Shown here piece after piece: positions 43,148 through 53,122 of a stretch of DNA of 64,000 nt. Location: contig CAVVJO010000043.1 of NCBI GenBank assembly GCA_963748545.1, positions 1 through 64,000 on the forward strand. The letters are read 5' to 3'. Positions within the stretch are counted from its first letter, which is position 1, and each line of letters begins with the position of its first letter. The position numbers were made by a program, and so were the translations under genes. This DNA is from Roseiarcus sp963748545. Lineage in GTDB: Bacteria; Pseudomonadota; Alphaproteobacteria; Rhizobiales; Beijerinckiaceae. The notes under the pieces are model-generated. The model saw nothing but the letters and a program-made list of their open reading frames with translations, ran no database searches and was not told where the DNA came from.

Positions 43148-44932
43148 ATGAGCATGCGTCGGGCCGCCATTGGGGCGGGCGTTCTAGTGCTGGCGGCCGT
43201 CGCGGCTGGGTCGGCGCGGTGGCCGGTCGACGCCGCGTGGGTGGCCGACCGCCTCAACGCCGCGTCCGGGCCGACACGACCCCTGACGTGGAGCGAGCCC
43301 CAGACCGCGACAGTCAGCGCGCTTCCCTGGCCGAGCCTCCGCATCGTTGACGCTCAACTCGACAGCGCCTCGGGCGCAAGCGTCGTCTCCGCACCCGAGG
43401 CGCGCGTCGATCTGTCGCTGGTCGCGCTCGTTCTCGGGCGGGTTGAGCCCGCGCGGGTCGCCCTCGCCGCGCCGACGATCACGTTCGACCTCGACCGCCC
43501 TCCGTTCGTCCGTCGTCTTGGGGCCGTCGACGCTCTGACGGCGATCACGGGGGTCTCGTCCCTCGGCGCCGTGAGCCTCACGGACGGAGTGGTGCGCTTG
43601 ACGAGCCGCAGGCGCGGGCTCGACACCGTGATCGAAAACGTACGCGGGCGGCTCGACAGTCTGTCGCCGAACTCCCGCATCAGCCTCGACCTGTCCGCCG
43701 TCTGGCGCGACGCGCCTCTGGCTCTTTCGGGTTCGCTCGACGAGCCGCAGCAGGCCGCGCTCGGACGGCCGACCGCGCTCGTCGTCCAATTCGCGTCCTT
43801 GCTTGGCGACCTCACCTTCAAAGGCGCGCTGACGGCGGGTTCGACGCCCGGGGCCGCGGGAGACCTGTCGGCCTCCTCGCATGCGGTTGCAGACCTCCTT
43901 CGGCTCCTCGGCGCGCCGCCGCTGACGGTCCCGGGGGCCGCGGACGTCGCGATTTCCGGTACGATCAAGGCGACGCCGAAAGACGTCGTTTTCGACGACG
44001 CGACCGTGACGGCCGGCGGCCAGACGCTGCAGGGCGCGGTGCGCCTGACGCAGGCCGGGGAGCGGCTCTCGGTGTCCGGCTCGCTGGACGCCGAGTATCT
44101 GGCCCTGGCTCCCCTGCTCGGGCCGCCGGGACCCATGCTTGCGCCGGACGGCGGCTGGAGTCGGAACGCCTTGCCTCTCGCGCCGCCGCGCGACTTCGAC
44201 CTCGATCTGCGGCTATCCGCAGGTCAGTTGGACGCCTATGGCGTCCGCCTCGATGACGTCGCGGCGTCGACCTTGCTGAAGGACGGCGCGCTGACGACCG
44301 AAATCGTCGAGGCGACCGCCTATGGGGGCCGTCTTTCGGGCGAATTGCAGGTGGGATGCGATACCGCGACCCTCCACCTGGCGGCGCACGGAAAGCTTGA
44401 CGGCGCCGACTTCGGCGCGGCCGCGGCCGGCTTTGGCTGGCCCGAGGCGACCGGCGACGGCTCCGCCGAATTTGCGGTCGAGACCATGGGCCGTTCCGCG
44501 GCCGATTTGATTGCTGGGCTCGGCGGCAAAGCTTCGCTCACGGTTGCCGAGGGCGCGCTGTCGGCAGTCAATCTCGAGGAGGCGTTGCGCCGCAGCCAGC
44601 GGCGGTCGGTCGACATCGTCAAAGACGCCCGCAGCGGGAAAACCGCCTTCGACAAGGCGACGGTCAGCGTTCTCATCGGCCAGGGCGTCGCGCATATCGT
44701 CAATGGGACGCTCATCGCCCAAGGCCTTCGGGCGGATCTCCAAGGGGCGGTCGACCTCGCGGGGCAGAGTTGGAAATTGCGGCTCAACGCCTCGCAGGAA
44801 GACTCCGCCGGAGTTCCCCCGCCCGACGCCGCCCATCTCAGCCTCGGCATCGACGGGCCCTGGTCCAACCCCAACATCCATTCCGATGAGGATGCGGGCG
44901 CCGCCGAGCCTGGACCGACGCCAGCACCGTAA
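43148..44932 (+). CDS. AsmA-family outer-membrane biogenesis protein
   Basis: 594 residues. One N-terminal membrane helix (RRAAIGAGVLVLAAVAAGSA) is followed by a long periplasmic, beta-rich repeat region. The C-terminal AsmA block reads GLGGKASLTVAEGALSAVNL and FDKATVSVLIGQGVAHIVNG, then LRADLQGAVDLAGQSWKLRL. AsmA proteins are implicated in lipid movement to the outer membrane. ATG 43148 and 43154 are both possible. Confidence 0.87.
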   Translation: MSMRRAAIGAGVLVLAAVAAGSARWPVDAAWVADRLNAASGPTRPLTWSEPQTATVSALPWPSLRIVDAQLDSASGASVVSAPEARVDLSLVALVLGRVEPARVALAAPTITFDLDRPPFVRRLGAVDALTAITGVSSLGAVSLTDGVVRLTSRRRGLDTVIENVRGRLDSLSPNSRISLDLSAVWRDAPLALSGSLDEPQQAALGRPTALVVQFASLLGDLTFKGALTAGSTPGAAGDLSASSHAVADLLRLLGAPPLTVPGAADVAISGTIKATPKDVVFDDATVTAGGQTLQGAVRLTQAGERLSVSGSLDAEYLALAPLLGPPGPMLAPDGGWSRNALPLAPPRDFDLDLRLSAGQLDAYGVRLDDVAASTLLKDGALTTEIVEATAYGGRLSGELQVGCDTATLHLAAHGKLDGADFGAAAAGFGWPEATGDGSAEFAVETMGRSAADLIAGLGGKASLTVAEGALSAVNLEEALRRSQRRSVDIVKDARSGKTAFDKATVSVLIGQGVAHIVNGTLIAQGLRADLQGAVDLAGQSWKLRLNASQEDSAGVPPPDAAHLSLGIDGPWSNPNIHSDEDAGAAEPGPTPAP

Positions 44933-45812
44933 CCCGTCCGAGGCGGCTTGCGATGCTGTCCCGGGCGCGGATTCAATCCTTTCAGAGGTTTGCGGCGGAT
45001 TTCCCGGGCGACCGTGCGCCCGAGGCGGCTCGGCTTGGCGGTCGCCATCGACCGACCGGGCCCCCAATTTCTGGGCGGGCGCCGGGCCTCCCGTTCCGCA
45101 GTTTCGGCTCCCGAATTGGGAGTTTTCAACACCTTGCGGGGCGCTTTGGTTCCGATCGGAAGCGCTGGGAGCGCTGCGAAGCAATAGGCGGTACGGCGCC
45201 AGACGAACCCGCCCAGCCGCCCGGCGCGCGCGTTCGGCCGCCGTCCGGTATGGACGGCTGGCATGGCCGCGACTTCGGTGCAGTCGGACACGCGATGGCT
45301 CAATCTTCTGATTATACGAATATGGCCCAACATGGTCCGTCTGGCAAGACAATGTTCGCGTCTGTTGGCGTTATCGGCGCAAGCGTGACGGGCGCATGCG
45401 AATCCCGGGTCGTGTGAGCGCGCAGCCGCCACAACGCCAGCGCCTCGAGGTTCAGCTTCTGTGGAGCCCGGCTGGTCGATCAGCGGCGAGCATCTCTCGC
45501 AACGCGCAGTCTTCCCGGCCGAGTGAGCGGCCGTCGCTCATTGCAAGAAAAAGGCCGGGAACTCGTCCCGGCCGCTTTCAACTCACACCTGTCACGCCAA
45601 GTCTTTTGGTCTTTTTGTTCAACAGTTTTTCTTGGTCTTTTGGTTGTCGCGCTTCACACGAATTCCTCCGGCGCGATCACCCGGACATTAGGGTCCCTCA
45701 GCGCGGCGCGGTCAACGCGACGCGATGACGCAGCCGAAGTCCGGCTTCTCGCATTTGACAGCGAGGGGAATTGCCCGAATAGAGGCGCGACGCTGCGATT
45801 CCGAGCTTGCCC
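44933..45812. other. Intergenic with repeats and a terminator-like hairpin, AsmA gene to hemC
   Basis: About 880 bases without a credible gene. Two degenerate repeats (44968-45000 and 45121-45150) belong to the family seen at 39.2-39.4 kb. Further on is a strong hairpin at 45553-45573, then a T-rich tract and the hemC leader. Confidence 0.5.
45553..45573. terminator. Strong hairpin, probable transcription terminator
   Basis: GGCCGGGA-ACTCG-TCCCGGCC, a perfect 8-bp stem with a 5-base loop, preceded by AAAAA and followed by GCTTT. The A-run before and short T-run after fit a bidirectional terminator between the AsmA gene and hemC. Confidence 0.6.
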
Positions 45813-46751
45813 ATGACCCCTTCCCCTCGCCTCATCCTCGGCACGCGCGGCTCTCCCCTGGCGCTTGCGCAAGCCAACGAAACCAAGCGGCGCCTCGCCG
45901 AAGCGCACGGCTGGGCCGAAGACGAAGTCGAGATCCGGGTCATTCGCACGAGCGGCGACGCGATCCAGGACCGTCCGCTCGCCGAGGCCGGCGGCAAGGG
46001 TCTTTTCACCAAGGAGATCGACGTCGCTCTGATCGCGGGCGAGATCGACTTCGCCGTCCACTCGGCCAAGGACCTGCCGACCGCCATGCCCGAAGGCGTC
46101 GCGCTCGCGGGCTTTCTGCCGCGCGAGGACGCGCGTGACGCGTTGATCTCTGCGGCGGCCGACTCGATCGAGGGCCTGCCTCGTGGCGCGAGCCTCGGCG
46201 CCGCCTCGTTGCGCCGCCAGGCGCAGGCGCTCAGGCTTCGGCCCGATCTCAAGCTTGAACTCCTGCGCGGCAATGTCGAGACGCGGCTGCGAAAGGCCGA
46301 GTCCGGGGCGATCGGAGCGACCCTGCTCGCCATGGCCGGCCTCAAGCGCCTGGGCCTCCTTCACCGCGCGCGCGCCCCCCTGAGCCTCGAGGCGTTCCTG
46401 CCGGCGGTGGGTCAGGGGGCGATCGCGCTCACGGCGAGAACCGGCGACGCGCGCGCTCATGACGCGCTGGCGGCAATCACCGACGCTCCGACGTTTGTCG
46501 AGCTCGCCGCGGAACGGGCGTATCTCGCCGAACTCGAGGGCTCGTGCCGGACGCCGATCGCGGGCCTTGCCCGCTTTGCCGAGGGGCGCATCCGATTCAA
46601 GGGCGAGGTGCTCAGGACCGACGGGTCCGAAAACTTCGCGATCGAGGCCGAGGGCGCCGCCGCCGACGCCGCCCGACTCGGCGCGGAGGCCGGACGGACG
46701 CTGAAGGCGCGGTTGCCAGACGGCGTCCTGCCAAGAGAGTCTGCAGGTTAG
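45813..46751 (+). CDS. hemC: Hydroxymethylbilane synthase (porphobilinogen deaminase)
   Basis: 312 residues: LILGTRGSPLALAQANETKR, FTKEIDVALIAGEIDFAVHS, AKDLPTAMPEGVALAGF, and the cofactor loop LAELEGSCRTPIAGLA with the dipyrromethane Cys (about 247). Third step of tetrapyrrole synthesis. ATG 45813 is preferred over TTG 45807. It stands apart from other hem genes. Confidence 0.95.
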   Translation: MTPSPRLILGTRGSPLALAQANETKRRLAEAHGWAEDEVEIRVIRTSGDAIQDRPLAEAGGKGLFTKEIDVALIAGEIDFAVHSAKDLPTAMPEGVALAGFLPREDARDALISAAADSIEGLPRGASLGAASLRRQAQALRLRPDLKLELLRGNVETRLRKAESGAIGATLLAMAGLKRLGLLHRARAPLSLEAFLPAVGQGAIALTARTGDARAHDALAAITDAPTFVELAAERAYLAELEGSCRTPIAGLARFAEGRIRFKGEVLRTDGSENFAIEAEGAAADAARLGAEAGRTLKARLPDGVLPRESAG

Positions 46752-46900
46752 GCTGGGAGCGGCAGACCGCTTTTCAGACACAGAACGCAACTACGCCGCG
46801 TCGAACGAATATGGCGGCCACCCGCGAGACCCACGCAAAGAGGCAAGATCTGCGCATCGTCGCCGCGAGAGCCGATTCGCTCGCAAGCGCGCCGCCGTCT

Positions 46901-47671
46901 TCAGCTCATCCAATTGCCGCCGTCGATGTTGTAGGTCTGCGAGACGATATAATCGGCGTCGTCGCTGGCGAGAAATGTAGCCAGCCCACCGATCTCATCA
47001 GGGCGGGCCATGCGGCCATAGGGCACTGACGCTCCGACGATGCGCTTCTTTTCGCCCAGCTTGAGGTTCTCGTATTTGGCGAACATCGAGTCGACGTGGT
47101 TCCAATGTTCATTGTCGACGACGCCCGGCGCGATCGCGTTCACGTTGATGTGGTGCTTTATGAGATCGAGGCCCGCGCTTTGAGTTATGCTTATGACAGC
47201 AGCTTTCGACGAGCAGTAGATTGCGACTAGGGCCTCGCCCCTGCGCCCGGCTTGGGAGGCGAAATTGATAATCTTCCCGCCGCGTCCTTGCTTGATCATC
47301 TGTTTCGCCGCCGCTTGCAGCATAAACAAAAGCCCCTCGACATTCACGGCATAGACGCGCCGATAGCTTTCGCGGGTGATCTCGACGATGGGCGCCATGT
47401 CGAAAATGCCGGCGTTGTTGAGGAGGATGTCGAGCCCGTCGAAATGGGACACGGTTGCGGCGATGGCTGCGTCGATCGAATCCTGTTCCGTGACGTCGAG
47501 CCTGACGCCGAGCGCGGCCGGTCCGAGCGCGGCCGCGACGGCCTTCGCGCCCTTTTCATTCAGGTCGGCAATGACGACCTTCGCTCCCTCTTTGACATAC
47601 CGCTCGGCAATCGCCTTGCCTATGCCACGCGCCGCGCCGGTGATGACCGCGACCTTGCCCTTCAGTCTCAT
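46901..47671 (-). CDS. smoS: Polyol (sorbitol/iditol) dehydrogenase, SDR family
   Basis: 256 residues, very like the R. sphaeroides sorbitol dehydrogenase SmoS from memory: LKGKVAVITGAARGIGKAIA (TGxxxGIG), LNNAGIFDMAPIVEITRESY, IINFASQAGRRGEALVAIYC with Ser-Tyr-Lys, INVNAIAPGVVDNEHWNHVD and the end TYNIDGGNWMS. It oxidises D-sorbitol or galactitol at C2 with NAD. AGGAG precedes ATG 47671. The ABC transporter genes that normally flank smoS are absent. Confidence 0.88.
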   Translation of the reverse strand: MRLKGKVAVITGAARGIGKAIAERYVKEGAKVVIADLNEKGAKAVAAALGPAALGVRLDVTEQDSIDAAIAATVSHFDGLDILLNNAGIFDMAPIVEITRESYRRVYAVNVEGLLFMLQAAAKQMIKQGRGGKIINFASQAGRRGEALVAIYCSSKAAVISITQSAGLDLIKHHINVNAIAPGVVDNEHWNHVDSMFAKYENLKLGEKKRIVGASVPYGRMARPDEIGGLATFLASDDADYIVSQTYNIDGGNWMS

Positions 47672-48031
47672 GGTGATTCTCCTCAGTCTCATCTCGTTGA
47701 GTTTGGCTCGCGCAGGCTTCCTGCTCCCTGACGACGAGCCAGCTCTCCTCAGGGTTCTGAGAGCACGTCATCCAAAGCCTTTGATGCGCCGTGTTGCGCG
47801 AGCGTCTCGGTGACGCGGTCAAACGCCCGTCGGAACGGCGCGTGGTCGGCCAATCCCAAAGCTGCGAACGGCGCGGCGCGCAGGACTCCCCGCCGGCTCG
47901 GTGCGGATTTGTTCCCAGTCGGCCGCCGTCACGACCGGTTCAAACACCGGAAATTCGAAACCTTTGTCATCCCGACCGAGCAGATAGCGCGCGCCAGCCA
48001 CGCTGGTCGTGCGGGGCTCTACCGGGCGGCG
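47672..48031. other. Intergenic, smoS to large regulator gene
   Basis: About 360 bases containing the smoS leader and sequence behind the regulator gene. No gene, repeat or clear terminator recognised. Confidence 0.4.
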
Positions 48032-50865
48032 CTAGCGCAGCGTCGCCAATAGGCGTTCGGCCGTCCTCAGATCAGACGTTTCGAATCCCTCGGTAAAGCG
48101 GGCAAGGGGCTCGGCAAGCACTCTCCGAGCTTCCTCGCGGCGGCCTTGTCGAATTTGCAGCCGAGCGAGGCTTGTCGACGCCCGAAGCCGCCAAGAGAGC
48201 GCCGATTGCTGGTCGGCCAATTCGATCGAGCGACGAAAAGCTTGTTCGGCGCTCTGCTCATCGTCAGTCTTCTCTAGCACCTCGCCCCGGATCCGCTGTA
48301 GCTCCGGTTCCAACAATTCACCATGCCGCTTGACCTGGGCTAACGTCTCATCGATCGCCGGAAGCGCTTGATCGAGGCGACCCATCATCGCAAGCCCCTG
48401 GGCCAGCGAGGCGCAGAAATCCATCGCGTACATTCGTTCCGCGTACAGAATCGCCAGCGAGTTGCGTAACATTTCCACACCGGCCGCGATCTCTCCCCTC
48501 TGGACCAACAACTCGCCTTTGCGGCCGTGCGCAACATTCAGGTAAGGCGCCAGAGCATGCCGTTCGGCGTGTGGGATCACCCGTTCGATGCATTCGCTGG
48601 CGCTTGTCAGATCGCCGGTCCAGAGGAAGACGCTGGCGCCCCACAGGAGTACGATGCAGGTGGTCACCGGCTCTGTTGTCGCCAGGCCGTCAATGGTCTC
48701 AAACGCGAGTTCGAGCAGCCTGGTCCGGATAGCCCAGAATCCATAGTGTCCGCGCCAGTGCGATGCGCGGCCGTTCCAAATAAAAATCGAACCGGCGTCC
48801 CTTTCCGGCGAACGCGCGCGTTTGCGCGAGGGCCGTCTCCAAGTGAGCGCGCGCCTCGACCTGATTGCCGACCAAGTGACACGAGACGCCGAGCATCGAA
48901 TGCGCGGCGGCGGACCCGGTTGGATCGTCCATTTCCTTGGCGATAGCCTCGCTTCGCTGGGCGACCGCGAGCATCCGGTCGAAATTTCCGGCACGCCGAT
49001 GAAAACTGTTGAGCTGGCCGATGAGGCGAAGCTGGTTGACCGGATCGCGCAGCGTCCCCGCGAGTTCCATACCTCTCATCAGCGCGGAATGGGACTCCTC
49101 GTTGTTACCCATGGTGTACATGGAGGAGATTCCCGCGCCCGCTTGCAAATGCATCTCCTCGGACCCGCCGCGAGTCGTATCGTCGAGCGCGAGCAGGGCT
49201 CGCTTCGACCAGCGATGACATTCTGGAAGCAAAGACATCGCCAAGAACACCGGAGCGGCGGCGGCGGCGAGTTCCGACGCCTACACCGACATCTCCGTTG
49301 GGGCCAAAGCACCATTCCAAAGCGGCTCGAACGTTGTCGATGGCGGCGAAGTGGGGAACGCGTTCCTCGCCGCTCGCCGAGCTCGACCATTCGATTCCAG
49401 ATTGCTCCAGCCATCGTCGATAGTATGCGGCATGGCGCGCGGCCACATCGGCGGACGCAGCGTCGTCGATTTTGATGTCCAGGAGGTAGGCCCGCATGGT
49501 GTCGAGGAGCCGGTAGCGCATCATCGCCCCGATCGGACGCGTCGCCAAGATCGACTTGGCGACGAGACTATCCACAGCGCCGAAGACGGTCGAGCGGTCG
49601 AGCGTAGCGCTGGCGACCACCTCCAGCGCCGCGTCGAGGGTGAAATGGCCAACGAAGGCGGCGAGCCGACGCAGCACCGCGCGCTCCAGCTCTGACAGGA
49701 GCCCCAAGCTCCAATCGAGCGTCGCTTGTAAGGTCTGTTGCCGCGGCGGCGCGGTTCGCGACCCGACCCACAGCAGGGTCAACCGTTGATCGAGCAGCGC
49801 AGCGGTTTGTCGAAGTCCGTGGCTTTCGACGCGTCTGGCCGCCAACTCGATTGCGAGCGCCACACCATCAAGCTTCTGACAGATGCTTGCGACGATAGAG
49901 GCTTCCGCGTCAGTGACATCCAGTTGCGCCCCACTAGCCGCCGCGCGCTCAAGAAACAATTGAGTGGCCGGAAACGTAAGGACAATCGCCGCTGTGAGCC
50001 CTTGTTCGTCCGGAGGGCAGGCCAGCGCATCCAAGCGATATATATGCTCGCTTTCGACCCGAAGGGCTTCACGACTTGTCGCCAGAATGTGGACCTGTGG
50101 CGCGGCGTCGATGATGCTCGCCGCCAGGGGAGCCACGGCTTCGACGAGATGCTCGCATGTATCGAGGATCAAGAGAATTCTTTTGTCCCGTAGATATGCG
50201 ATCAGGCTCGGCGTTGCGTCGTTTGATTGAACCGATAGCCCGAGCATAGATGCGAGGGCAGTCGCCGCCAGCTCCGTATCGCTCAGCATTCCGAGATCGA
50301 CGAAAAGGACGGCGCTCGCGAACGCCTCGAACAATTCATGCCCGACGGCTACCGCAACCGTCGTCTTGCCGACGCCGCCGCCGCCCACGATGGTCACAAA
50401 GCGCGAAGCGCTCAGATAGGTCGAGATCTTCCGAACGTCGTCCTCGCGACCGACCATGCGCGTCAGGCGGCTGGGCAGATTGGCGTAGCGAAACCGCACG
50501 GGAACTGCGGCCTGCACGTTGTCCGGGTCCGACCGCGAGATCGGCGCGACGAAGCAATAGCCCCGGCCCGCCACTGTGGCGATGTACCGGGAGCCGCCTG
50601 TCCCGTCGCCCAGGGCCTTGCGGAGGCTGGCGATGTGGAACCGCAGACTGCCTTCGTCGACAGTGACGTCGGGCCAGACTCGGGTCAACAAATCCCTTTT
50701 GCCGACGACCTCGTTGGGCCGAGACAGCAATGCGATCAATGTATCGAGGGCCCGGGCGCCCAAATCGACTTCCGCGCCGTCCCTCGTAAGGAGTCTCTCG
50801 CTCACGACCAGGCTAAACGGACCAAACGAGATCACATCCCTAGCCTGGGTCGCCAATGTGAACAT
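48032..50865 (-). CDS. Winged-helix / NB-ARC-like ATPase / TPR regulator (two frame breaks)
   Basis: A large signal-integrating regulator. Domains: an OmpR-type winged helix (about 1-105: ISFGPFSLVVSERLLTRDGA, VDEGSLRFHIASLRKALGDG, YIATVAGRGYCFV), a STAND-like ATPase (VTIVGGGGVGKTTVAVAVGH Walker A, ILLILDTCEHLVEA Walker B, ILATSREALRVESEHIY) and a C-terminal TPR-like helical region. The frame breaks twice, each a net +1 base: at about 49274-49275 (GTCGGAACTC) and about 48719-48721. Rejoined, the protein is about 943 residues. ATG 50865 is preferred. It is divergent from the epoxide-hydrolase gene, which it probably controls. Confidence 0.8.
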
Positions 50866-51151
50866 GGCGCCTTCTTCGTAGCACCCGAGCCGCCAGCATC
50901 GTAAGTCAGGGATGAATTGTCGGCAATAGAGCGCCCGCCGACGTGTCATCTGCTTTTCGCTAAAATTGAAGCTCGGGACGCCGAAAGGTCTCAGGCGGCG
51001 ATCCGGAGTTGGGGCCGGCGAGCGGGCGCCCCTATGACTTGCGACCGCTCACAACATCTAACAGCGCCTCGTAAGGCATAACTGGCGCTTCACACCGCGT
51101 CTGCGAACGTGTTTGGGCCGGCGCGAAGCTCGCCCGCACAGGAGAGCGGCG

Positions 51152-52519
51152 ATGGCCACAGCATCTTCCTTAGTGCCCAACAGGCGACGCATTCTTTTCA
51201 GCGCGGCGGCAGCAAGCGCCGCCACACTGTTCTTCGGACGCCAAGCCGCTGCTGGCGATATGCTGCCCGACCAGTCTCTGAAACAAGGAGATTCATCAAT
51301 GGACGCTCTAGCGGACACTGTACAAGACAACGCAATCAGGCCCTTCAGCTTTATCGCGTCCAATGACGCACTCGCGAATCTCAGTCGGCGGTTGGCGGAG
51401 ACGCAGTTGCCCGAAAAGGAGACCGTCTCCGATAACTCCCAAGGCACGCCGCTGAAAACGGTTCGGCAACTCCTGCGCTACTGGCAGAGCGAATACGACT
51501 GGCGAAAGGCGGAGGCGCGCCTCAATGCCCTGCCGAATTTCACCACAGAAATCGACGGGCTGGACATCCACTTCATCCACGTCCGTTCAAAACACGACCA
51601 TGCGTTGCCGCTCATTGTCACACACGGCTGGCCGGGCTCCGTGATCGAGCAACTGAAGATTATCGAGCCGCTCACCAACCCTACAGCTCACGGCGGGAGC
51701 GCATCGGACGCCTTCGACATCGTGATTCCGTCGATTCCGGGCTATGGGTTTTCCGGCAAACCGACGTCGACGGGCTGGGGCCCCACGCACATCGCGCGTG
51801 CCTGGGTCGCGCTGATGAGGCGCCTTGGATACACGAAGTTCGTGGCGCAAGGCGGCGATTGGGGTGCGATAGTCACCGACTTGATGGCAGCACAGGGCCA
51901 TCCAGAACTGCTCGGCATTCACTCCACTATGCCAGGTGTGTTTTCAGCCGACATTGACAAGGCTGCCCAAACGGGCGCTCCAGCGCCGTCCGGGCTGTCG
52001 GCCGACGAGAAACTCGCCTACGAACGCCTTGCCTTCGTCTACGCGAAGGGTATCGGTTACGGCTACCAAATGGGGTTGCGCCCGCAGTCGCTTTACGGGA
52101 TCGCCGATTCTCCCATCGGCATAGCCGGTTATTTTCTCGATCACGACGCGCGTAGCCTAGCGATGATCTCGCGGTCCTTCGACGGGCAGCCTGAAGGACT
52201 TACACGGGATGATATCCTCGACAACGTCACGCTCACTTGGTTGACGAACACATTCACCTCGGGGGCGCGCCTCTATTGGGAGGCTTTGGAGAACCGGATT
52301 TCATTCTTCGGCGTCAAAGGCGTCTCCATCCCGGTCGCCGTGAGTGTGTTTCCTGACGAGCTTTATCCAGCTCCGCGGAGTTGGTCGGAGCAAGCGTACC
52401 CGAAGCTCATTTATTACAACAAGGTCGAGAAAGGCGGACACTTTGCCGCCTGGGAGCAGCCGAAGCTGTTTGTCGAGGAGGTTCGCGCGGGCTTCAGACC
52501 CCTTCGCAAATCGACCTGA
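51152..52519 (+). CDS. Epoxide hydrolase (EHN family), Tat-exported
   Basis: 455 residues. Twin-arginine signal NRRRILFSAAAASAATLFFG at the start; the EHN domain (IRPFSFIASNDALANLSRRL, YWQSEYDWRKAEARLNALPN) lies at about 75-180. The alpha/beta-hydrolase core has LIVTHGWPGSVIEQLKIIEP (oxyanion HGWPG), the nucleophile GGDWGAIVTDLMAAQ and FPDELYPAPRSW, with the catalytic His in GGHFAAWEQP. An exported epoxide hydrolase is unusual, as most bacterial members are cytosolic. ATG 51152 has GGAGAG upstream. Confidence 0.87.
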   Translation: MATASSLVPNRRRILFSAAAASAATLFFGRQAAAGDMLPDQSLKQGDSSMDALADTVQDNAIRPFSFIASNDALANLSRRLAETQLPEKETVSDNSQGTPLKTVRQLLRYWQSEYDWRKAEARLNALPNFTTEIDGLDIHFIHVRSKHDHALPLIVTHGWPGSVIEQLKIIEPLTNPTAHGGSASDAFDIVIPSIPGYGFSGKPTSTGWGPTHIARAWVALMRRLGYTKFVAQGGDWGAIVTDLMAAQGHPELLGIHSTMPGVFSADIDKAAQTGAPAPSGLSADEKLAYERLAFVYAKGIGYGYQMGLRPQSLYGIADSPIGIAGYFLDHDARSLAMISRSFDGQPEGLTRDDILDNVTLTWLTNTFTSGARLYWEALENRISFFGVKGVSIPVAVSVFPDELYPAPRSWSEQAYPKLIYYNKVEKGGHFAAWEQPKLFVEEVRAGFRPLRKST

Positions 52520-52574
52520 AAGCTAGGGCGCGCGCCTTGCGTGCGCCCATGTCCACGCACTGGGACAGCGACCA

Positions 52575-52994
52575 ATGCGCCGCATCGCAAAGGTCGTGTA
52601 CACGGCCAAAACCGAGACCTTGGGCGGCCGCGAGAACGGGGCCTCGCGCAGCACTGACGGTCTGCTGGACATCAGGCTTTCGGTCCCCGGCTCGACGCGC
52701 ATCGGCGCCAACCCTGAGCAACTGCTTGGAGCCGGCTGGTCTGCCAGTTTCGCAAGCGCCATCGCGCTAGCGGCGCTCAAGAGGCAAATCGCGCTGCCCG
52801 CCGAGGTGAGCATCGCCGCCGAAGTCGACCTGAACCTCGGGGACGATGGCTCCTTTATCAGCGTCCGGCTCAACGTCAGGTTGCCGGGTCTCGAACGCGA
52901 CGTCGCAAAAAGCCTGGTCGACGAAGCCCACGACCATTGTCCGTACTCGAAAGCGACACGCGGCAACGTTGAAATCACGACCACACTCGTCTAA
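52575..52994 (+). CDS. OsmC/Ohr-family protein lacking the peroxidatic cysteine
   Basis: 139 residues with the Ohr layout: LLDIRLSVPG, NPEQLLGAGWSASFASAIAL and AHDHCPYSKATRGNVEI. In typical Ohr the segment reads G-Y-(S/A)-A-C-F; here it is GWSASF, so the first redox Cys is Ser58, while the second (Cys122) is kept. The enzyme therefore probably cannot act as a thiol hydroperoxidase, or uses another mechanism. It lies between epoxide hydrolase and enoyl-CoA hydratase genes and may act on a shared substrate. Confidence 0.85.
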   Translation: MRRIAKVVYTAKTETLGGRENGASRSTDGLLDIRLSVPGSTRIGANPEQLLGAGWSASFASAIALAALKRQIALPAEVSIAAEVDLNLGDDGSFISVRLNVRLPGLERDVAKSLVDEAHDHCPYSKATRGNVEITTTLV

Positions 52995-53122
52995 GTCCAA
53001 GCGGAAGATGAACCCATGCGACGAGAGCGCCAAGCAGATCCCAAAGAGCGTCCCGCAAGATATACGATCAATAAATCTACCTGAGAGCAAATTTAAACTA
53101 CAATCTAATCAGGAGATACGCC

